Positions 32,585-40,925 of a stretch of 64,000 nt of DNA are shown here, in pieces. Made by a program: the position numbers and the translations under genes. The first letter of the stretch is position 1. Every line of letters begins with the position of its first letter. The notes under the pieces were generated by a model that was given only the letters and a program-made list of their open reading frames with translations, ran no database searches and was not told where the DNA came from. Origin of the DNA: Azospirillum baldaniorum (GTDB lineage Bacteria > Pseudomonadota > Alphaproteobacteria > Azospirillales > Azospirillaceae); NCBI RefSeq assembly GCF_003119195.2, contig NZ_CP022253.1, forward strand, positions 452,001-516,000. The letters are read 5' to 3'.

Positions 32585-32869
32585 ATGATTGCGCTCTACC
32601 TGCTGATCGACACCGTTCTCAGCCTCTATGTGTGGCTGCTCATCGCTTCGGCGGTGCTGAGCTGGCTGGTGGCCTTCAACGTCGTCAACACCCGCAACCG
32701 CGCGGTCTATGTCATCGGCGACTTCCTCTACCGCATCACGGAACCGGTCCTGCGCCCGATCCGCCGCGTCCTGCCGAACATGGGCGGCCTGGACCTGTCG
32801 CCGATCGCGCTGATCCTGCTGATCTTCTTCATCCGCAACCTGATGGCGGAATACTGGCCGCGCTTCTGA
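32585..32869 (+). CDS. yggT: YggT-family membrane protein
   Basis: A 94-residue protein with two hydrophobic helices ([20 protein letters not shown] and [20 protein letters not shown]) around the conserved [20 protein letters not shown] loop. The family has been linked to osmotic shock tolerance and cell-division or membrane processes; the exact role is unclear. Its stop overlaps the yggU start (TGATG), opening a tightly packed run yggT-yggU-folD-corA. Confidence 0.92.
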   Translation: MIALYLLIDTVLSLYVWLLIASAVLSWLVAFNVVNTRNRAVYVIGDFLYRITEPVLRPIRRVLPNMGGLDLSPIALILLIFFIRNLMAEYWPRF

Positions 32870-33228
32870 TGACGGGGCCTTTGGAAGCCGTTCCCTTCGA
32901 AGCCGTCGCGGACGGTGTCCGGCTGGCGCTGCGGGTGACGCCCAAGGCGTCGCGCAACGCCATCGCCGGGCTGGCCGCCACGGCGTCCGGAGGAACGGCC
33001 CTGAAGGTGACCGTCACCGCCGTGCCGGAGAACGGCAAGGCGAACGAGGCGGTGGTGAAGCTGCTGGCCAAGGCGTGGAAACTGCCCAAGACCAGCCTGA
33101 CGGTGGTGGCCGGCGCCACCGACCGGAACAAGATTGTCCATGTGGCCGGCGACCCGGCCGACCTGATGCGCCGGCTGACGGCGCTGGTGGAAACAGCAAA
33201 GCCTGATACGGGGAAGAGCGATGGCTGA
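32869..33228 (+). CDS. yggU: DUF167 (YggU) family protein
   Basis: A 119-residue small soluble protein with the DUF167 signature [19 protein letters not shown] and [20 protein letters not shown]. Function unknown; it commonly sits next to yggT. The ATG overlaps the yggT stop, and its 3' end overlaps the folD start by 8 nt. Confidence 0.92.
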   Translation: MTGPLEAVPFEAVADGVRLALRVTPKASRNAIAGLAATASGGTALKVTVTAVPENGKANEAVVKLLAKAWKLPKTSLTVVAGATDRNKIVHVAGDPADLMRRLTALVETAKPDTGKSDG

Positions 33229-34129
33229 GGCGAGGATCATCGACGGCAAGGCGTTCGCCGCGGGGCTGCGCGCCCGCGTGGCGGAGGGTGTGGCCGCGCT
33301 CAAGGCCAGCCACGGCGTCACCCCCGGCCTCGCCGTCGTGCTGGTGGGCGAGGACCCGGCGAGCCAGGTCTATGTCCGGTCCAAGGAAAAGGCCCTGGCC
33401 GACCTCGGCATGAACAGCTTCGACCACCACATGCCGGCCGATCTCGGCGAGGCGGAGCTGCTGGCCCTGATCGACCGGCTGAACGCCGATCCGGCGGTGC
33501 ACGGCATCCTGGTCCAGCTTCCACTGCCCAAGCACATCGACACCCAAAAGATTCTGGCCCGCATCGTCCCGGAAAAGGACGCCGACGGCTTCCACGTCGT
33601 CAACGCCGGCCTGCTGGCGACCGGCAGCCCTGGCGCCATCGTGCCCTGCACCCCGCTGGGCAGCCTGCTGCTGCTCCGCGACACGCTGGGCAACGACCTG
33701 AAGGGCAAGCGGGCGCTGGTGCTCGGCCGCTCCAACATCGTCGGCAAGCCGATGGCGCAGCTTCTGCTCCAGCAGGACTGCACGGTCACCGTCGCCCATT
33801 CCCGCACCCAGGACCTGCCCGGCGAATGCCGGCGCGCCGACATCCTGGTCGCCGCGGTGGGCCGGCCGGAGATGGTGCGCGGCGACTGGATCAAGCCGGG
33901 CGCCGTGGTCATCGACGTCGGCATCAACCGCGTGCCGCACCCGACCGAGCCGGGCAAGACCAAGCTGGTCGGCGACGTCGCCTACGACGAGGCGGTCAAG
34001 GTCGCCGGCGCCATCACCCCGGTGCCGGGCGGCGTCGGGCCGATGACCATCGCCTGCCTGATGCTGAACACGCTGGCCGCCGCCTGCCGCGCCGCCGGCG
34101 CCCCGGTCCCCGCCGAGGCCCTTGCATGA
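33221..34129 (+). CDS. folD: Bifunctional methylene-THF dehydrogenase/methenyl-THF cyclohydrolase FolD
   Basis: A 302-residue cytoplasmic enzyme that interconverts 5,10-methylene-THF and 10-formyl-THF using NADP. The catalytic Tyr51 and Lys55 are in [25 protein letters not shown], the nucleotide-binding [15 protein letters not shown], and the C-terminal [13 protein letters not shown] are all present. Length is normal. Its stop overlaps the corA-like start (ATGA). Confidence 0.97.
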   Translation: MAEARIIDGKAFAAGLRARVAEGVAALKASHGVTPGLAVVLVGEDPASQVYVRSKEKALADLGMNSFDHHMPADLGEAELLALIDRLNADPAVHGILVQLPLPKHIDTQKILARIVPEKDADGFHVVNAGLLATGSPGAIVPCTPLGSLLLLRDTLGNDLKGKRALVLGRSNIVGKPMAQLLLQQDCTVTVAHSRTQDLPGECRRADILVAAVGRPEMVRGDWIKPGAVVIDVGINRVPHPTEPGKTKLVGDVAYDEAVKVAGAITPVPGGVGPMTIACLMLNTLAAACRAAGAPVPAEALA

Positions 34130-35115
34130 TCACGGTCCACGCCCGGGTGGGCGGCCGCGTGGTCGAGCAGCCGCTCGCCCTCGGCGAGTCGCTGCCGCCC
34201 AACACGGTGTGGATCGATCTTCTCCGCCCCGACGAGGCGGAACGCGCTCATGTCGGCGCCGTCACCGGCTGCGACCTGCCGACGCGCGAGGAAATGAAGG
34301 AAATCGAGGCGTCGAGCCAGCTCTACACCGAGGGGGAGGCCGTCTACCTCACCTCCTCGGTGATCGCGCGGGCCGATTCGCCGATGCCGGAGCAGGGCGA
34401 GGTCACCTTCGTCCTGACCCCCCGGCACATGATCACGGTGCGCTTCACCGAGCCGCGCTCCGTCGCCACCTTCGCCGTGCGGACCAGCCGTCAGCCGGAG
34501 CTTCTGGCCAGCGCGGAGGACGCGCTGCTGGGCATCCTGGACGCGGTGATCGACCGGGTGGCCGATGTGCTGGAACTGATCGGTGCCCGCATCGACGGGC
34601 TGTCCACGCGCATCTTCACCGACTCGCTGAACAGCAAGGGGGTCGGAAGCTCCAAGAAGCCGGACGAACTGCAGGACGTGCTGCGCGGCATCGGGCGGGC
34701 CGGCGACCTGACGCACAAGGTGCGCGACAGCCTCGCCGGGCTGGACCGGCTGGTCGCCTTCCTCTCCTCCGTCGCCGCCGGGCGGCTGACCAAGGAGCAG
34801 AAGGCCGCGCTGAAGACCCTGACGCGCGACCTGCGGTCCCTGAACGAGCACGCCGGCTTCCTGGCGCACGAGGCGAACTTCCTGCTCGACGCCACGCTCG
34901 GCCTGATCAACATCGAGCAGAACGCGATCATCAAGATCTTCTCGGTCGTCTCCGTGGCGCTGATGCCGCCGACCCTGATCGCGTCGGCCTACGGCATGAA
35001 CTTCCACCACATGCCCGAGCTGGACTGGGACTTCGGCTATCCCATGGCCATCGTGATGATGGTGCTCTCCGCCGTCGTGCCGCTCTGGTACTTCCGCCGC
35101 CGCGGGTGGCTTTAA
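34126..35115 (+). CDS. CorA-family divalent metal transporter
   Basis: A 329-residue CorA/ZntB-type channel. A large N-terminal cytoplasmic alpha/beta domain and long stalk helices precede two C-terminal membrane helices ([20 protein letters not shown] and [16 protein letters not shown]). The signature GMN lies at the end of the first helix ([12 protein letters not shown], about residue 290), and the basic end RRRGWL follows the last. Mg2+ or Co2+ uptake is likely. It is translationally coupled to folD. The gene symbol is left open because CorA and ZntB cannot be told apart with certainty. Confidence 0.92.
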   Translation: MITVHARVGGRVVEQPLALGESLPPNTVWIDLLRPDEAERAHVGAVTGCDLPTREEMKEIEASSQLYTEGEAVYLTSSVIARADSPMPEQGEVTFVLTPRHMITVRFTEPRSVATFAVRTSRQPELLASAEDALLGILDAVIDRVADVLELIGARIDGLSTRIFTDSLNSKGVGSSKKPDELQDVLRGIGRAGDLTHKVRDSLAGLDRLVAFLSSVAAGRLTKEQKAALKTLTRDLRSLNEHAGFLAHEANFLLDATLGLINIEQNAIIKIFSVVSVALMPPTLIASAYGMNFHHMPELDWDFGYPMAIVMMVLSAVVPLWYFRRRGWL

Positions 35116-35135
35116 CACGAAGAAGGGAACCGCCG

Positions 35136-35963
35136 ATGATCGTCCTGTCCGATGCCGCGCTCGACGCGCTTCTCGCCCAGGACGTTCCCTACGGCGACCT
35201 GACCACCGACTCGCTGGGCATCGCCGCCGCCCCGGCGCGCATCCGGTTCACGGCGCGCGGCGCCATGGTGCTGGCCGGGACGGAGGAAGCCGCCCGCCTG
35301 ATCGGGAAGGCCGGCGGTACGGTGACGTCCGTCCGGCCCAGCGGCACGGCGTTGGAGGCCGGGGCGCCCTTCCTGGAGGGGCATGGCCCGGCGGGCGCCC
35401 TGCACCGCGGCTGGAAGGTGGCGCAGACTCTGGTCGAATACGCCTCCGGCATCGCCTCCCGCGCCCGCCGCATCGTCGAGGCCGCGCCTGGGGTGACCGT
35501 CGCCTGCACCCGCAAGAACTTTCCCGGCGCCAAGGACCTGTCGGTCAAGGCGGTGCTGGCCGGCGGGGCGGTGATGCACCGGCTGGGCCTGTCGGAAACG
35601 ATCCTGGTCTTTCCCGAACACCGCGCCTTCCTGTCCGGGTCGCCGGAGGCGTGGATCGCCGATCTGCGCCGCCGGGCGCCGGAAAAGAAGATCGTGGTCG
35701 AGGTCGACACGGTGGCGGACGCCATCGCCTTTGCCCGGGCCGGGGCCGACGTGCTGCAGCTGGAGAAGCGCCCGCCCGAGGAGGCCCGCGCCGTGGTCGA
35801 GGCGACGCGCGGCCTGCCGCGCCCACCGGTCGTCGCGGCGGCGGGCGGCGTGACGGAGGACAACGCGGCGGCCTACGCCGCCGCCGGCTGCCCGCTGCTG
35901 GTCACCACCGCCCCCTTCTTCGGGCGCCCGGCGGATGTGAAGGTGGTTCTGGAACCGGCGTGA
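35136..35963 (+). CDS. modD: ModD-type quinolinate-phosphoribosyltransferase-like protein
   Basis: A 275-residue protein of the NadC fold: LLAQDVPYGDLTTDSLGI at the start, VACTRKNFPGAKDLSVKAVL in the centre (the phosphate-binding TRKN/T motif), ADVLQLEKRPPEEA, and VVAAAGGVTEDNAAAYAAAG. True NadC has TRKTTPG; the FPGAKDLS form is typical of ModD, which is associated with molybdenum transport operons in Rhodobacter. Here no mod gene is adjacent; the gene follows corA by 20 nt. The biochemical role of ModD is unknown. Confidence 0.82.
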   Translation: MIVLSDAALDALLAQDVPYGDLTTDSLGIAAAPARIRFTARGAMVLAGTEEAARLIGKAGGTVTSVRPSGTALEAGAPFLEGHGPAGALHRGWKVAQTLVEYASGIASRARRIVEAAPGVTVACTRKNFPGAKDLSVKAVLAGGAVMHRLGLSETILVFPEHRAFLSGSPEAWIADLRRRAPEKKIVVEVDTVADAIAFARAGADVLQLEKRPPEEARAVVEATRGLPRPPVVAAAGGVTEDNAAAYAAAGCPLLVTTAPFFGRPADVKVVLEPA

Positions 35964-35968
35964 CGCTC

Positions 35969-36113
35969 CAGTCCCTCTCCCGTCCCGGGAGAGGGTGCCC
36001 GCGCAGCGGGCGGGTGAGGGTCGCGCGAGGATCAAGGCGCTGATTCTTGGCTATACCCTCACCCTCCCGCCGCTCTGCGGCGGGTCCCTCCCTCTCCCGG
36101 GACGGGAAAGGAG
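35969..36113. repeat. Palindromic intergenic repeat, family C (copy 1)
   Basis: CCAGTCCCTCTCCCGTCCCG at the left is mirrored by CCTCTCCCGGGACGGGAAAG at the right. The internal block includes GCCCGCGCAGCGGGCGGGTG and an AT-richer centre. The same architecture, including GAGGATCAAGGC-type core bases, recurs at 40169-40310. It lies between modD and the convergent pterin dehydratase gene. Confidence 0.88.
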
Positions 36114-36118
36114 ATTCT

Positions 36119-36421
36119 TCAGCGGTCGCGGTTCGGGGCGATCTGGTCCACGCGGTGGGCGAAATCGACGTCGGCCTGGGTCAGGCCGTCGGCGCTGCGG
36201 GTGCACAGGATGATCTCCACCCGGCCCATGTCGTTGAACCATTCCGGATGGTGGTTCGTCCGCTCCGCCAGCAGGGCGACCTGGCTCATGAAGCCCCAGG
36301 CGGCGGGGAAGTCGGGGAAATGGTAGGTCTTGCGGATCGCGTCGCGCTCCAGCACCTCCGCCCAGCCATGCAGTTCCTTCAGCGCGGTCTGCCGCTTGGC
36401 ACCCACCAGCTTGTCCGACAT
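36119..36421 (-). CDS. phhB: 4a-hydroxytetrahydrobiopterin dehydratase (PCD/DCoH)
   Basis: A 100-residue enzyme with the family signature FMSQVALLAERTNHHPEWFN (His57, His58, Trp61) and the C-terminal LTQADVDFAHRVDQIA. It recycles the 4a-carbinolamine formed by pterin-dependent hydroxylases, or acts in molybdopterin-related metabolism. No phenylalanine hydroxylase is in the window. I use the internal ATG (MSDKLVGAKRQ), which gives normal family length. Confidence 0.93.
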   Translation of the reverse strand: MSDKLVGAKRQTALKELHGWAEVLERDAIRKTYHFPDFPAAWGFMSQVALLAERTNHHPEWFNDMGRVEIILCTRSADGLTQADVDFAHRVDQIAPNRDR

Positions 36422-36555
36422 TCCTTCCCCCTTTGTTGGTTGGCCTGTGCAGGCGTAACGGACACGGATCGATTGTGGATCAAATCGGTGTTCCGGTCCG
36501 CCTTCCGGTTTAGCGCCGCTTGGCCTGGGCGGCAAGCAACGCTACCTTCCCCCGT

Positions 36556-36969
36556 ATGATGCGCAAACCGGCACACACCCACAGCGTTCCCCCCTCCACC
36601 CCCGACCTCGAGCGGATGGCCGAGGACGCGCTGGAGACGATTCCGCGGGAACTCCTGGCCCCGATCGCCAATCTGTCGATCCATGTCGAGGATTTCCCCG
36701 ACGAGGAGACCGAGCGTGAGATGGAGCTGGAAAGCCCCTTCGACCTTCTCGGCCTCTACCGGGGCGTCGATATGACGCGGCAGAGCGTCGCCGACCTGCG
36801 CAGCGGGCCGGACATGATCTTCCTCTACCGCCGCCCGATCCTGGACTACTGGTGCGAGACGGGCGAGGACCTGTTCGCCATCGTCCGCCACGTCCTGATC
36901 CATGAGATCGGCCACCATTTCGGCCTGTCGGACGAGGACATGGAGCGCATCGAGGCCATGGAGGGGTGA
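36556..36969 (+). CDS. Metallopeptidase-family (zincin-like, Zincin_1/DUF1025) protein
   Basis: A 137-residue protein with HEIGHHFG near the C-terminus (His116, Glu117, His120), the HExxH zinc motif of minimal zincins. The core SPFDLLGLYRGVDMT and GPDMIFLYRRPILDYW are typical of this small family. Only about 130 residues long, it may be inactive as a protease or act on a very specific substrate. Divergent from phhB. Function unknown. Confidence 0.85.
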   Translation: MMRKPAHTHSVPPSTPDLERMAEDALETIPRELLAPIANLSIHVEDFPDEETEREMELESPFDLLGLYRGVDMTRQSVADLRSGPDMIFLYRRPILDYWCETGEDLFAIVRHVLIHEIGHHFGLSDEDMERIEAMEG

Positions 36970-36970
36970 G

Positions 36971-37570
36971 TCAACCGTCCAGGGCGCCCAGGGTGTCCGC
37001 CACGCGGCGGCGCAGCGCCGGCACCAGCTCCGCGTCGAACCAGGGGTTCTTCTTCAGCCAGGCGGTGTTGCGCCAGCTCGGGTGGGGCAGGGGCAGGAAC
37101 TCCGGCAGGTAGTCCCGCCACGCCGCCACCGTGTCGGTCATCGTCCGTTGGCGGCGGTTTCCCAGATAGTGGGCCTGGGCGTAGCTGCCGACCAGCAGGG
37201 TCAGCCGCACCCCGGTCAGGGCGGCGCGCAGCGGCGGGTGCCAGAGCGGGGCGCATTCCGGGCGCGGCGGGTAGTCGCCGCCCTTCGGCGCCGTGCCGGG
37301 GTAGCAGAGCCCCATGGGGACGATGGCGATCCGGCTCTCGTCGTAGAAGGCGTCACGGTCCATGGCCAGCCACTGGCGCAGCCGGTCGCCGGACGGGTCG
37401 TTCCAGGGAATGCCGCTGGCGTGCACCCGCGCGCCCGGTGCCTGCCCGACGATCAGCAGGCGGGCGGACGGGCTGCCGCGCAGCACCGGGCGGCAGCCGT
37501 GCGGCAACACCCCCGCGCACAGCCGGCAGGCGCGGGCCTGCTCGAACAGGTCCTCCAGGTCGGCGCTCAA
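36971..37570 (-). CDS. Uracil-DNA-glycosylase-superfamily protein
   Basis: A 199-residue protein of the UDG fold (COG1573-like). It has LLIVGQAPGARVHASGIPWN, corresponding to the catalytic GQAPG motif; SRIAIVPMGLCYPGTAPKGG; and LPLPHPSWRN, the HPSxRN motif of motif 2. The N-terminal CRLC is present, but I do not see the full four-cysteine set of Fe-S family IV/V enzymes. It probably excises a damaged base, but specificity is open. The start is a TTG overlapping the sirtuin stop (TTGA). An alternative start cannot be excluded. Confidence 0.75.
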   Translation of the reverse strand: MSADLEDLFEQARACRLCAGVLPHGCRPVLRGSPSARLLIVGQAPGARVHASGIPWNDPSGDRLRQWLAMDRDAFYDESRIAIVPMGLCYPGTAPKGGDYPPRPECAPLWHPPLRAALTGVRLTLLVGSYAQAHYLGNRRQRTMTDTVAAWRDYLPEFLPLPHPSWRNTAWLKKNPWFDAELVPALRRRVADTLGALDG

Positions 37571-38343
37571 AGGCTCAGCAGCTCGCTCACGAAGGCTGGG
37601 ACCAGCTCGGTCGCCGGGCCGTTGACGGAGTCCGCGAACAGGCTGGCGCCCGCCGACGGCTCCAGGTTCAGCTCCACCGTCAGGGCGCCGGCGTTGCGCG
37701 CCTCGGCCACGAAGCCGGCGGCGGGATAGACGTTGCCGGAGGTGCCGATGGAGACGAACAGGTCGCAGGCGCCCAGCGCGCGGTAGATCCGCTCCATCTG
37801 GTAGGGCATCTCGCCGAACCACACCACGTCGGGGCGCATGCCGCCCTTGCGGGCGCAGGACGGGCAGACGTCCTCCATCGACAGGTCGCCGGTCCAGTGT
37901 TCCACCTTGTTGTGACAGTGGCGGCAGAAGACCGCGTTCAGCTCCCCATGCATGTGGATCAGCGTCTGCGATCCGCCGCGCTCGTGCAAATCGTCAATGT
38001 TCTGGGTGACCAGCAGCAGGTCGCCTTTCCAGCGCCGCTCCAGCTCGGCCAATGCCAGATGGGCGGCGTTCGGCTGCACCGCGGGGTCGCGCAGGCCGCG
38101 CCGCCGGTCGTTGTAGAAGCGGTGGACCAGCGCCGGGTCGCGGGCGAAGCCCTCCGGCGTGGCGACGTCCTCCAGATCGACCTTGGCCCAGATGCCATCG
38201 GCGCAGCGGAAGGTGTCCAGGCCGGATTCCTTGGAAATGCCGGCCCCGGTCAGGATGACGATGGAGTCGGTCGGCTTCAGATGATTGGCGATGGTCGTGA
38301 TGGCGGCGATCATAGTGGCGGCGGTCATATTGGCGATGGTCAT
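37567..38343 (-). CDS. cobB: NAD-dependent protein deacylase, Sir2/CobB class
   Basis: A 258-residue sirtuin. The Rossmann motif is SIVILTGAGISKESGLDTFR, followed by the catalytic TQNIDDLHERGG and HMHGEL (His). The zinc knuckle cysteines are in CRHCHNKVEHW and VCPSCARKGG. SIGTSGNVYPAAGF contributes to NAD binding. It removes acyl groups from lysines with NAD. The N-terminus is a four-unit pentapeptide repeat (MTIAN, MTAAT, MIAAI, TTIAN), giving ATG starts at 38343, 38328 and 38313; I use the first. It is followed by the UDG-like gene with an overlap. Confidence 0.92.
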   Translation of the reverse strand: MTIANMTAATMIAAITTIANHLKPTDSIVILTGAGISKESGLDTFRCADGIWAKVDLEDVATPEGFARDPALVHRFYNDRRRGLRDPAVQPNAAHLALAELERRWKGDLLLVTQNIDDLHERGGSQTLIHMHGELNAVFCRHCHNKVEHWTGDLSMEDVCPSCARKGGMRPDVVWFGEMPYQMERIYRALGACDLFVSIGTSGNVYPAAGFVAEARNAGALTVELNLEPSAGASLFADSVNGPATELVPAFVSELLSL

Positions 38344-38412
38344 GGCGCCCTGGCGGGTTCGGGGAACGGCTGCTAGATCTCGGATGCGGAGAGCAGAGAG
38401 GAGGAGGCCGGG

Positions 38413-38886
38413 ATGGTCAAGGTCCTGTTCGTGTGCACGGGCAACATCTGCCGGTCGCCCACCGCGGAAGGTGTGTTCCGCGACCGGGTTCGGCAAGCCG
38501 GTTTGGCGGGCCGCATCGGCACCGATTCGGCGGGCACCCACAGCTATCATGTGGGGGAGGCGCCCGACCCGCGCAGCCAGCGCGCGGCCAAGGCCCGCGG
38601 GGTGGACCTGTCGGACCTGCGCGCCCGCAAGGTGACCGCGGCGGACTTCGCCGACTTCGATTATATTCTGGCGATGGACGGTGGGCATCTGGCGCAGTTG
38701 CGGCGCATGGCCCCGCCGGACAGCCGGGCGACGGTCGCCCTGTTCCTCGACTACGCCTCCGACGCGCCGAAGCGCGAGGTGCCCGATCCCTATTACGGCG
38801 AGGGGCTGCACTTCACCGAGGTTCTGGACCTCTGCGAGGCCGGGGCCGTGGGGCTGCTGGAGGCGATCCGGCGGGACCGGCTGTAA
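38413..38886 (+). CDS. Low-molecular-weight protein tyrosine phosphatase
   Basis: A 157-residue phosphatase. The P-loop VLFVCTGNICRSPTAEG has Cys8 and Arg14. The general acid Asp125 is in PDPYYGEG. The N-terminus is exactly at the P-loop strand, as usual. GAGGAGG sits just before the ATG. It is divergent from the sirtuin. It could act on arsenate, protein tyrosine, or exopolysaccharide kinases; no partner kinase is nearby. Confidence 0.94.
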   Translation: MVKVLFVCTGNICRSPTAEGVFRDRVRQAGLAGRIGTDSAGTHSYHVGEAPDPRSQRAAKARGVDLSDLRARKVTAADFADFDYILAMDGGHLAQLRRMAPPDSRATVALFLDYASDAPKREVPDPYYGEGLHFTEVLDLCEAGAVGLLEAIRRDRL

Positions 38887-38896
38887 ACCGCGGCCT

Positions 38897-39094
38897 TCAC
38901 CGCCAGAGCGGTTTGCGCGCCTCGGTGACGGCGTCGTAGCGGCTGATGCCGATGTCCCGCAACTCGTGGTCGGACAGGGACAGCAGTTCGTCGCGCTGGC
39001 GGCTCTGTTCGCGGAGATGGGCGATCCAGGCCAACAGCCTGCGAAGGCGGCGGGCCGGTGGCGGCGCGGTGCGGGGGAGGACGTGCAGCGTCAT
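38897..39094 (-). CDS. DUF1127 small protein
   Basis: A 65-residue Arg-rich protein with the DUF1127 signature LLSLSDHELRDIGISRYDAV and the C-terminal basic end. Such proteins bind RNA or help phosphate/carbon metabolism and stress responses in alphaproteobacteria. The ATG (MTLHVLPRTAPP) is chosen inside a longer frame. It is convergent with the phosphatase gene. Confidence 0.85.
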   Translation of the reverse strand: MTLHVLPRTAPPPARRLRRLLAWIAHLREQSRQRDELLSLSDHELRDIGISRYDAVTEARKPLWR

Positions 39095-39210
39095 GGTGGC
39101 CTCCGGCGGGTGCGATGAACACCAGCATCCGGCCGTCCCCATCGCTCCGGCAAACGGGACCTTTTCATCGTCGGGTGAGCGGATTTCACCCGAAGCGGGT
39201 CACCGCCATA

Positions 39211-40107
39211 TCACCGTCCCTGGGCGAACTCCGCCCGCATCCAGGAGCGGAAGGCGGCGACCTCAGGGCGGCGCAGGCTGTCTTGGGCGGTGACCAGCCA
39301 ATAGGCGCTTTTCGCGCGCAGACGCGGCCCCATCACCTCGACCAGCTGGCCGGACGCCAGCTCCGGGTCGATGGTCGGGCGCCGTCCGATGATGACGCCC
39401 AGCCCGCGCACCGCGGCGTCCACCGCCATGTGGATGGCGTCCAGCCGCAACCCGCGCTTCAGCCCGTCGTCCAGCGCCGACGGCGGCAGGCCCGCGGCCT
39501 CCGCCCAGGCGGTCCAATCCTCCGACACGTCGGCGACGTGGAGCAGCGGGACGGTGGCGAGGTCGGCGGGGCAGGCGATGCGCGCCGCCAGGGCGGGGGC
39601 GGCCACCGGGACGAGGTCCTCCTCCATCAGCTTCAGCGCGGCCAGACCGGGCCAGTCGCCGCGGCCCAGCCGGATGCCGACGTCGATGCCGTCGCGGGGG
39701 AACTCGACCACCCGATGGGCGGTGTCCAGCGCCACCGTGATCGCCGGGTGACGCTCCTGGAAGGCGGGCAGGCGGGGGATCAGCCAGCGCAGGGCGAAGG
39801 TCGGGGCGGCGCTGACCGACAGCCGCCCGCTGGGCGCGCGGCCCGGCACGCTTTCCGTCGCCAGCGCCAACGACTGCAGCGCGTCGCGCACGCGGGGCAG
39901 GTAGGTTTGGCCGGCGGGGGTCAGCGACAGGCTGCGGTTGCCGCGCAGGAACAGCTCCACCCCCAACCAGTCCTCCAGCGTCTGGATGCCGTGGCTGACC
40001 GCGCTGGGGGTCAGGTGCAGCTCTTCCGCCGCCGCCTTGAAGCTCTGGTGGCGGCCGGCGGCCTCGAACAGGCGCAGGGTGTTGAGGGGCGGCAGTCGGT
40101 AGGCCAT
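39211..40107 (-). CDS. LysR-family transcriptional regulator (GcvA-like)
   Basis: A 298-residue regulator: the HTH at residues ~5-65 (LNTLRLFEAAGRHQSFKAAA and HLTPSAVSHGIQTLEDWLG) and a periplasmic-binding-protein-like effector domain (SGRLSVSAAPTFALRWLIPR, DGIDVGIRLGRGDWPGLAAL). The GcvA/AmpR-like group is indicated by LTPSAVSHGIQTLE with WLIPRLPAFQ. The inducer and targets are unknown. No divergent target gene: the upstream neighbour is a repeat element and trxA, and the DUF1127 gene lies downstream. Confidence 0.93.
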   Translation of the reverse strand: MAYRLPPLNTLRLFEAAGRHQSFKAAAEELHLTPSAVSHGIQTLEDWLGVELFLRGNRSLSLTPAGQTYLPRVRDALQSLALATESVPGRAPSGRLSVSAAPTFALRWLIPRLPAFQERHPAITVALDTAHRVVEFPRDGIDVGIRLGRGDWPGLAALKLMEEDLVPVAAPALAARIACPADLATVPLLHVADVSEDWTAWAEAAGLPPSALDDGLKRGLRLDAIHMAVDAAVRGLGVIIGRRPTIDPELASGQLVEVMGPRLRAKSAYWLVTAQDSLRRPEVAAFRSWMRAEFAQGR

Positions 40108-40137
40108 GGCCCGCGCAGTCTCCGACAGGCCGCAAGG

Positions 40138-40161
40138 CCGCGCAAACAAAAAGCCCCGCCG
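40138..40161. repeat. 24-nt direct repeat, left copy (duplicated part of the trxA terminator)
   Basis: Identical to 40328-40351 over 24 nt, including CAAACAAAAAGCCCCGCC. Here the hairpin partner is missing, so this copy is not a terminator. The family C palindromic repeat lies between the two copies. Confidence 0.95.
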
Positions 40162-40168
40162 TGCTTTA

Positions 40169-40310
40169 CCCCTCTCCCGCCCCGGGAGAGGGAAGGGGCC
40201 CGCGCGAAGCGTGGGAAGGGTGAGGGTGCTATCGAGGATCGATGCCTTGATCCTCGTGCGACCCTCACCCGCCCGCTGCGCGGGCACCCTCTCCCGGGGC
40301 GGGAGAGGGA
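40169..40310. repeat. Palindromic intergenic repeat, family C (copy 2)
   Basis: ACCCCTCTCCCGCCCCGGGA on the left is mirrored by TCTCCCGGGGCGGGAGAGGG on the right, with an internal GAGGATCGATGCCTTGATCC hairpin. It is bordered on both sides by the 24-nt direct repeat and separates the LysR gene from the trxA terminator. Confidence 0.92.
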
Positions 40311-40327
40311 TTGGACGCTACAGGCGA

Positions 40328-40351
40328 CCGCGCAAACAAAAAGCCCCGCCG
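40328..40351. repeat. 24-nt direct repeat, right copy
   Basis: The functional copy: its GCCCCGCC half pairs with GGCGGGGC downstream to form the trxA terminator. Identical in 24 nt to 40138-40161. Confidence 0.95.
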
Positions 40352-40367
40352 GAGGGGCGGGGCTTTT
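40338..40367 (-). terminator. Rho-independent terminator of trxA
   Basis: AAAAGCCCCGCC and GGCGGGGCTTTT with a short GGAG-containing loop form a hairpin, with T-tracts on both strands (AAAAA on the left gives TTTTTG on the minus strand). It lies 24 nt after the trxA stop codon. Confidence 0.9.
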
Positions 40368-40390
40368 CGATCGTCCGGGGACCGCTTGGC

Positions 40391-40714
40391 TCAGAGAGCC
40401 TCGTCGACCCACGTGAACAGGGCGGTCTTCGGCAGGGCGCCGATCTTGGTGGCGGCGACGTTGCCGTTCTTGAACAGCATCAGCGTCGGGATGCCGCGCA
40501 CGCCGTACTTGGTCGGGGTGCCGGGGTTGTCGTCGATGTTCAGCTTGGCGACGGTGACCTTGCCGCCATACTCCTTGGCGAGGTCGTCGAGCGCGGGAGC
40601 AATCATCTTGCAGGGGCCGCACCACTCCGCCCAGAAATCGACCAGGACCGGACCGTCGGCCTTCAGCACGTCCTGCTCGAAGCTGTCGTCGGTGACCTTG
40701 ATGGGATCGCTCAT
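40391..40714 (-). CDS. trxA: Thioredoxin 1
   Basis: A 107-residue thioredoxin with [20 protein letters not shown] (Cys32, Cys35) and the cis-Pro loop [14 protein letters not shown]. It is the main cytoplasmic disulfide reductant. I use the ATG ([12 protein letters not shown]); the longer frame is not conserved. It is the last gene of the run that starts with the 143-residue protein, and has its own terminator. A 211-nt gap separates it from addA, so it may have its own promoter. Confidence 0.97.
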   Translation of the reverse strand: MSDPIKVTDDSFEQDVLKADGPVLVDFWAEWCGPCKMIAPALDDLAKEYGGKVTVAKLNIDDNPGTPTKYGVRGIPTLMLFKNGNVAATKIGALPKTALFTWVDEAL

Positions 40715-40925
40715 GTGACCTCTATGCCTGGGTTCAGGGGCACCGCCGCGCCGATTTTCCACCGGCGGCGGACCCATCCCTCATCGGTGGAATTTGCCAA
40801 AATGTATGACCGAGCCCCCTCACTGGTCAAGCCGGGGCGCGAATGCGGTCTCGTCAACCCAATCCGCCGCCCCGTGCAACGCGGCCGGGGGTGAAAAGTT
40901 CCCACGGCGGACTATCGCGCGCGCC

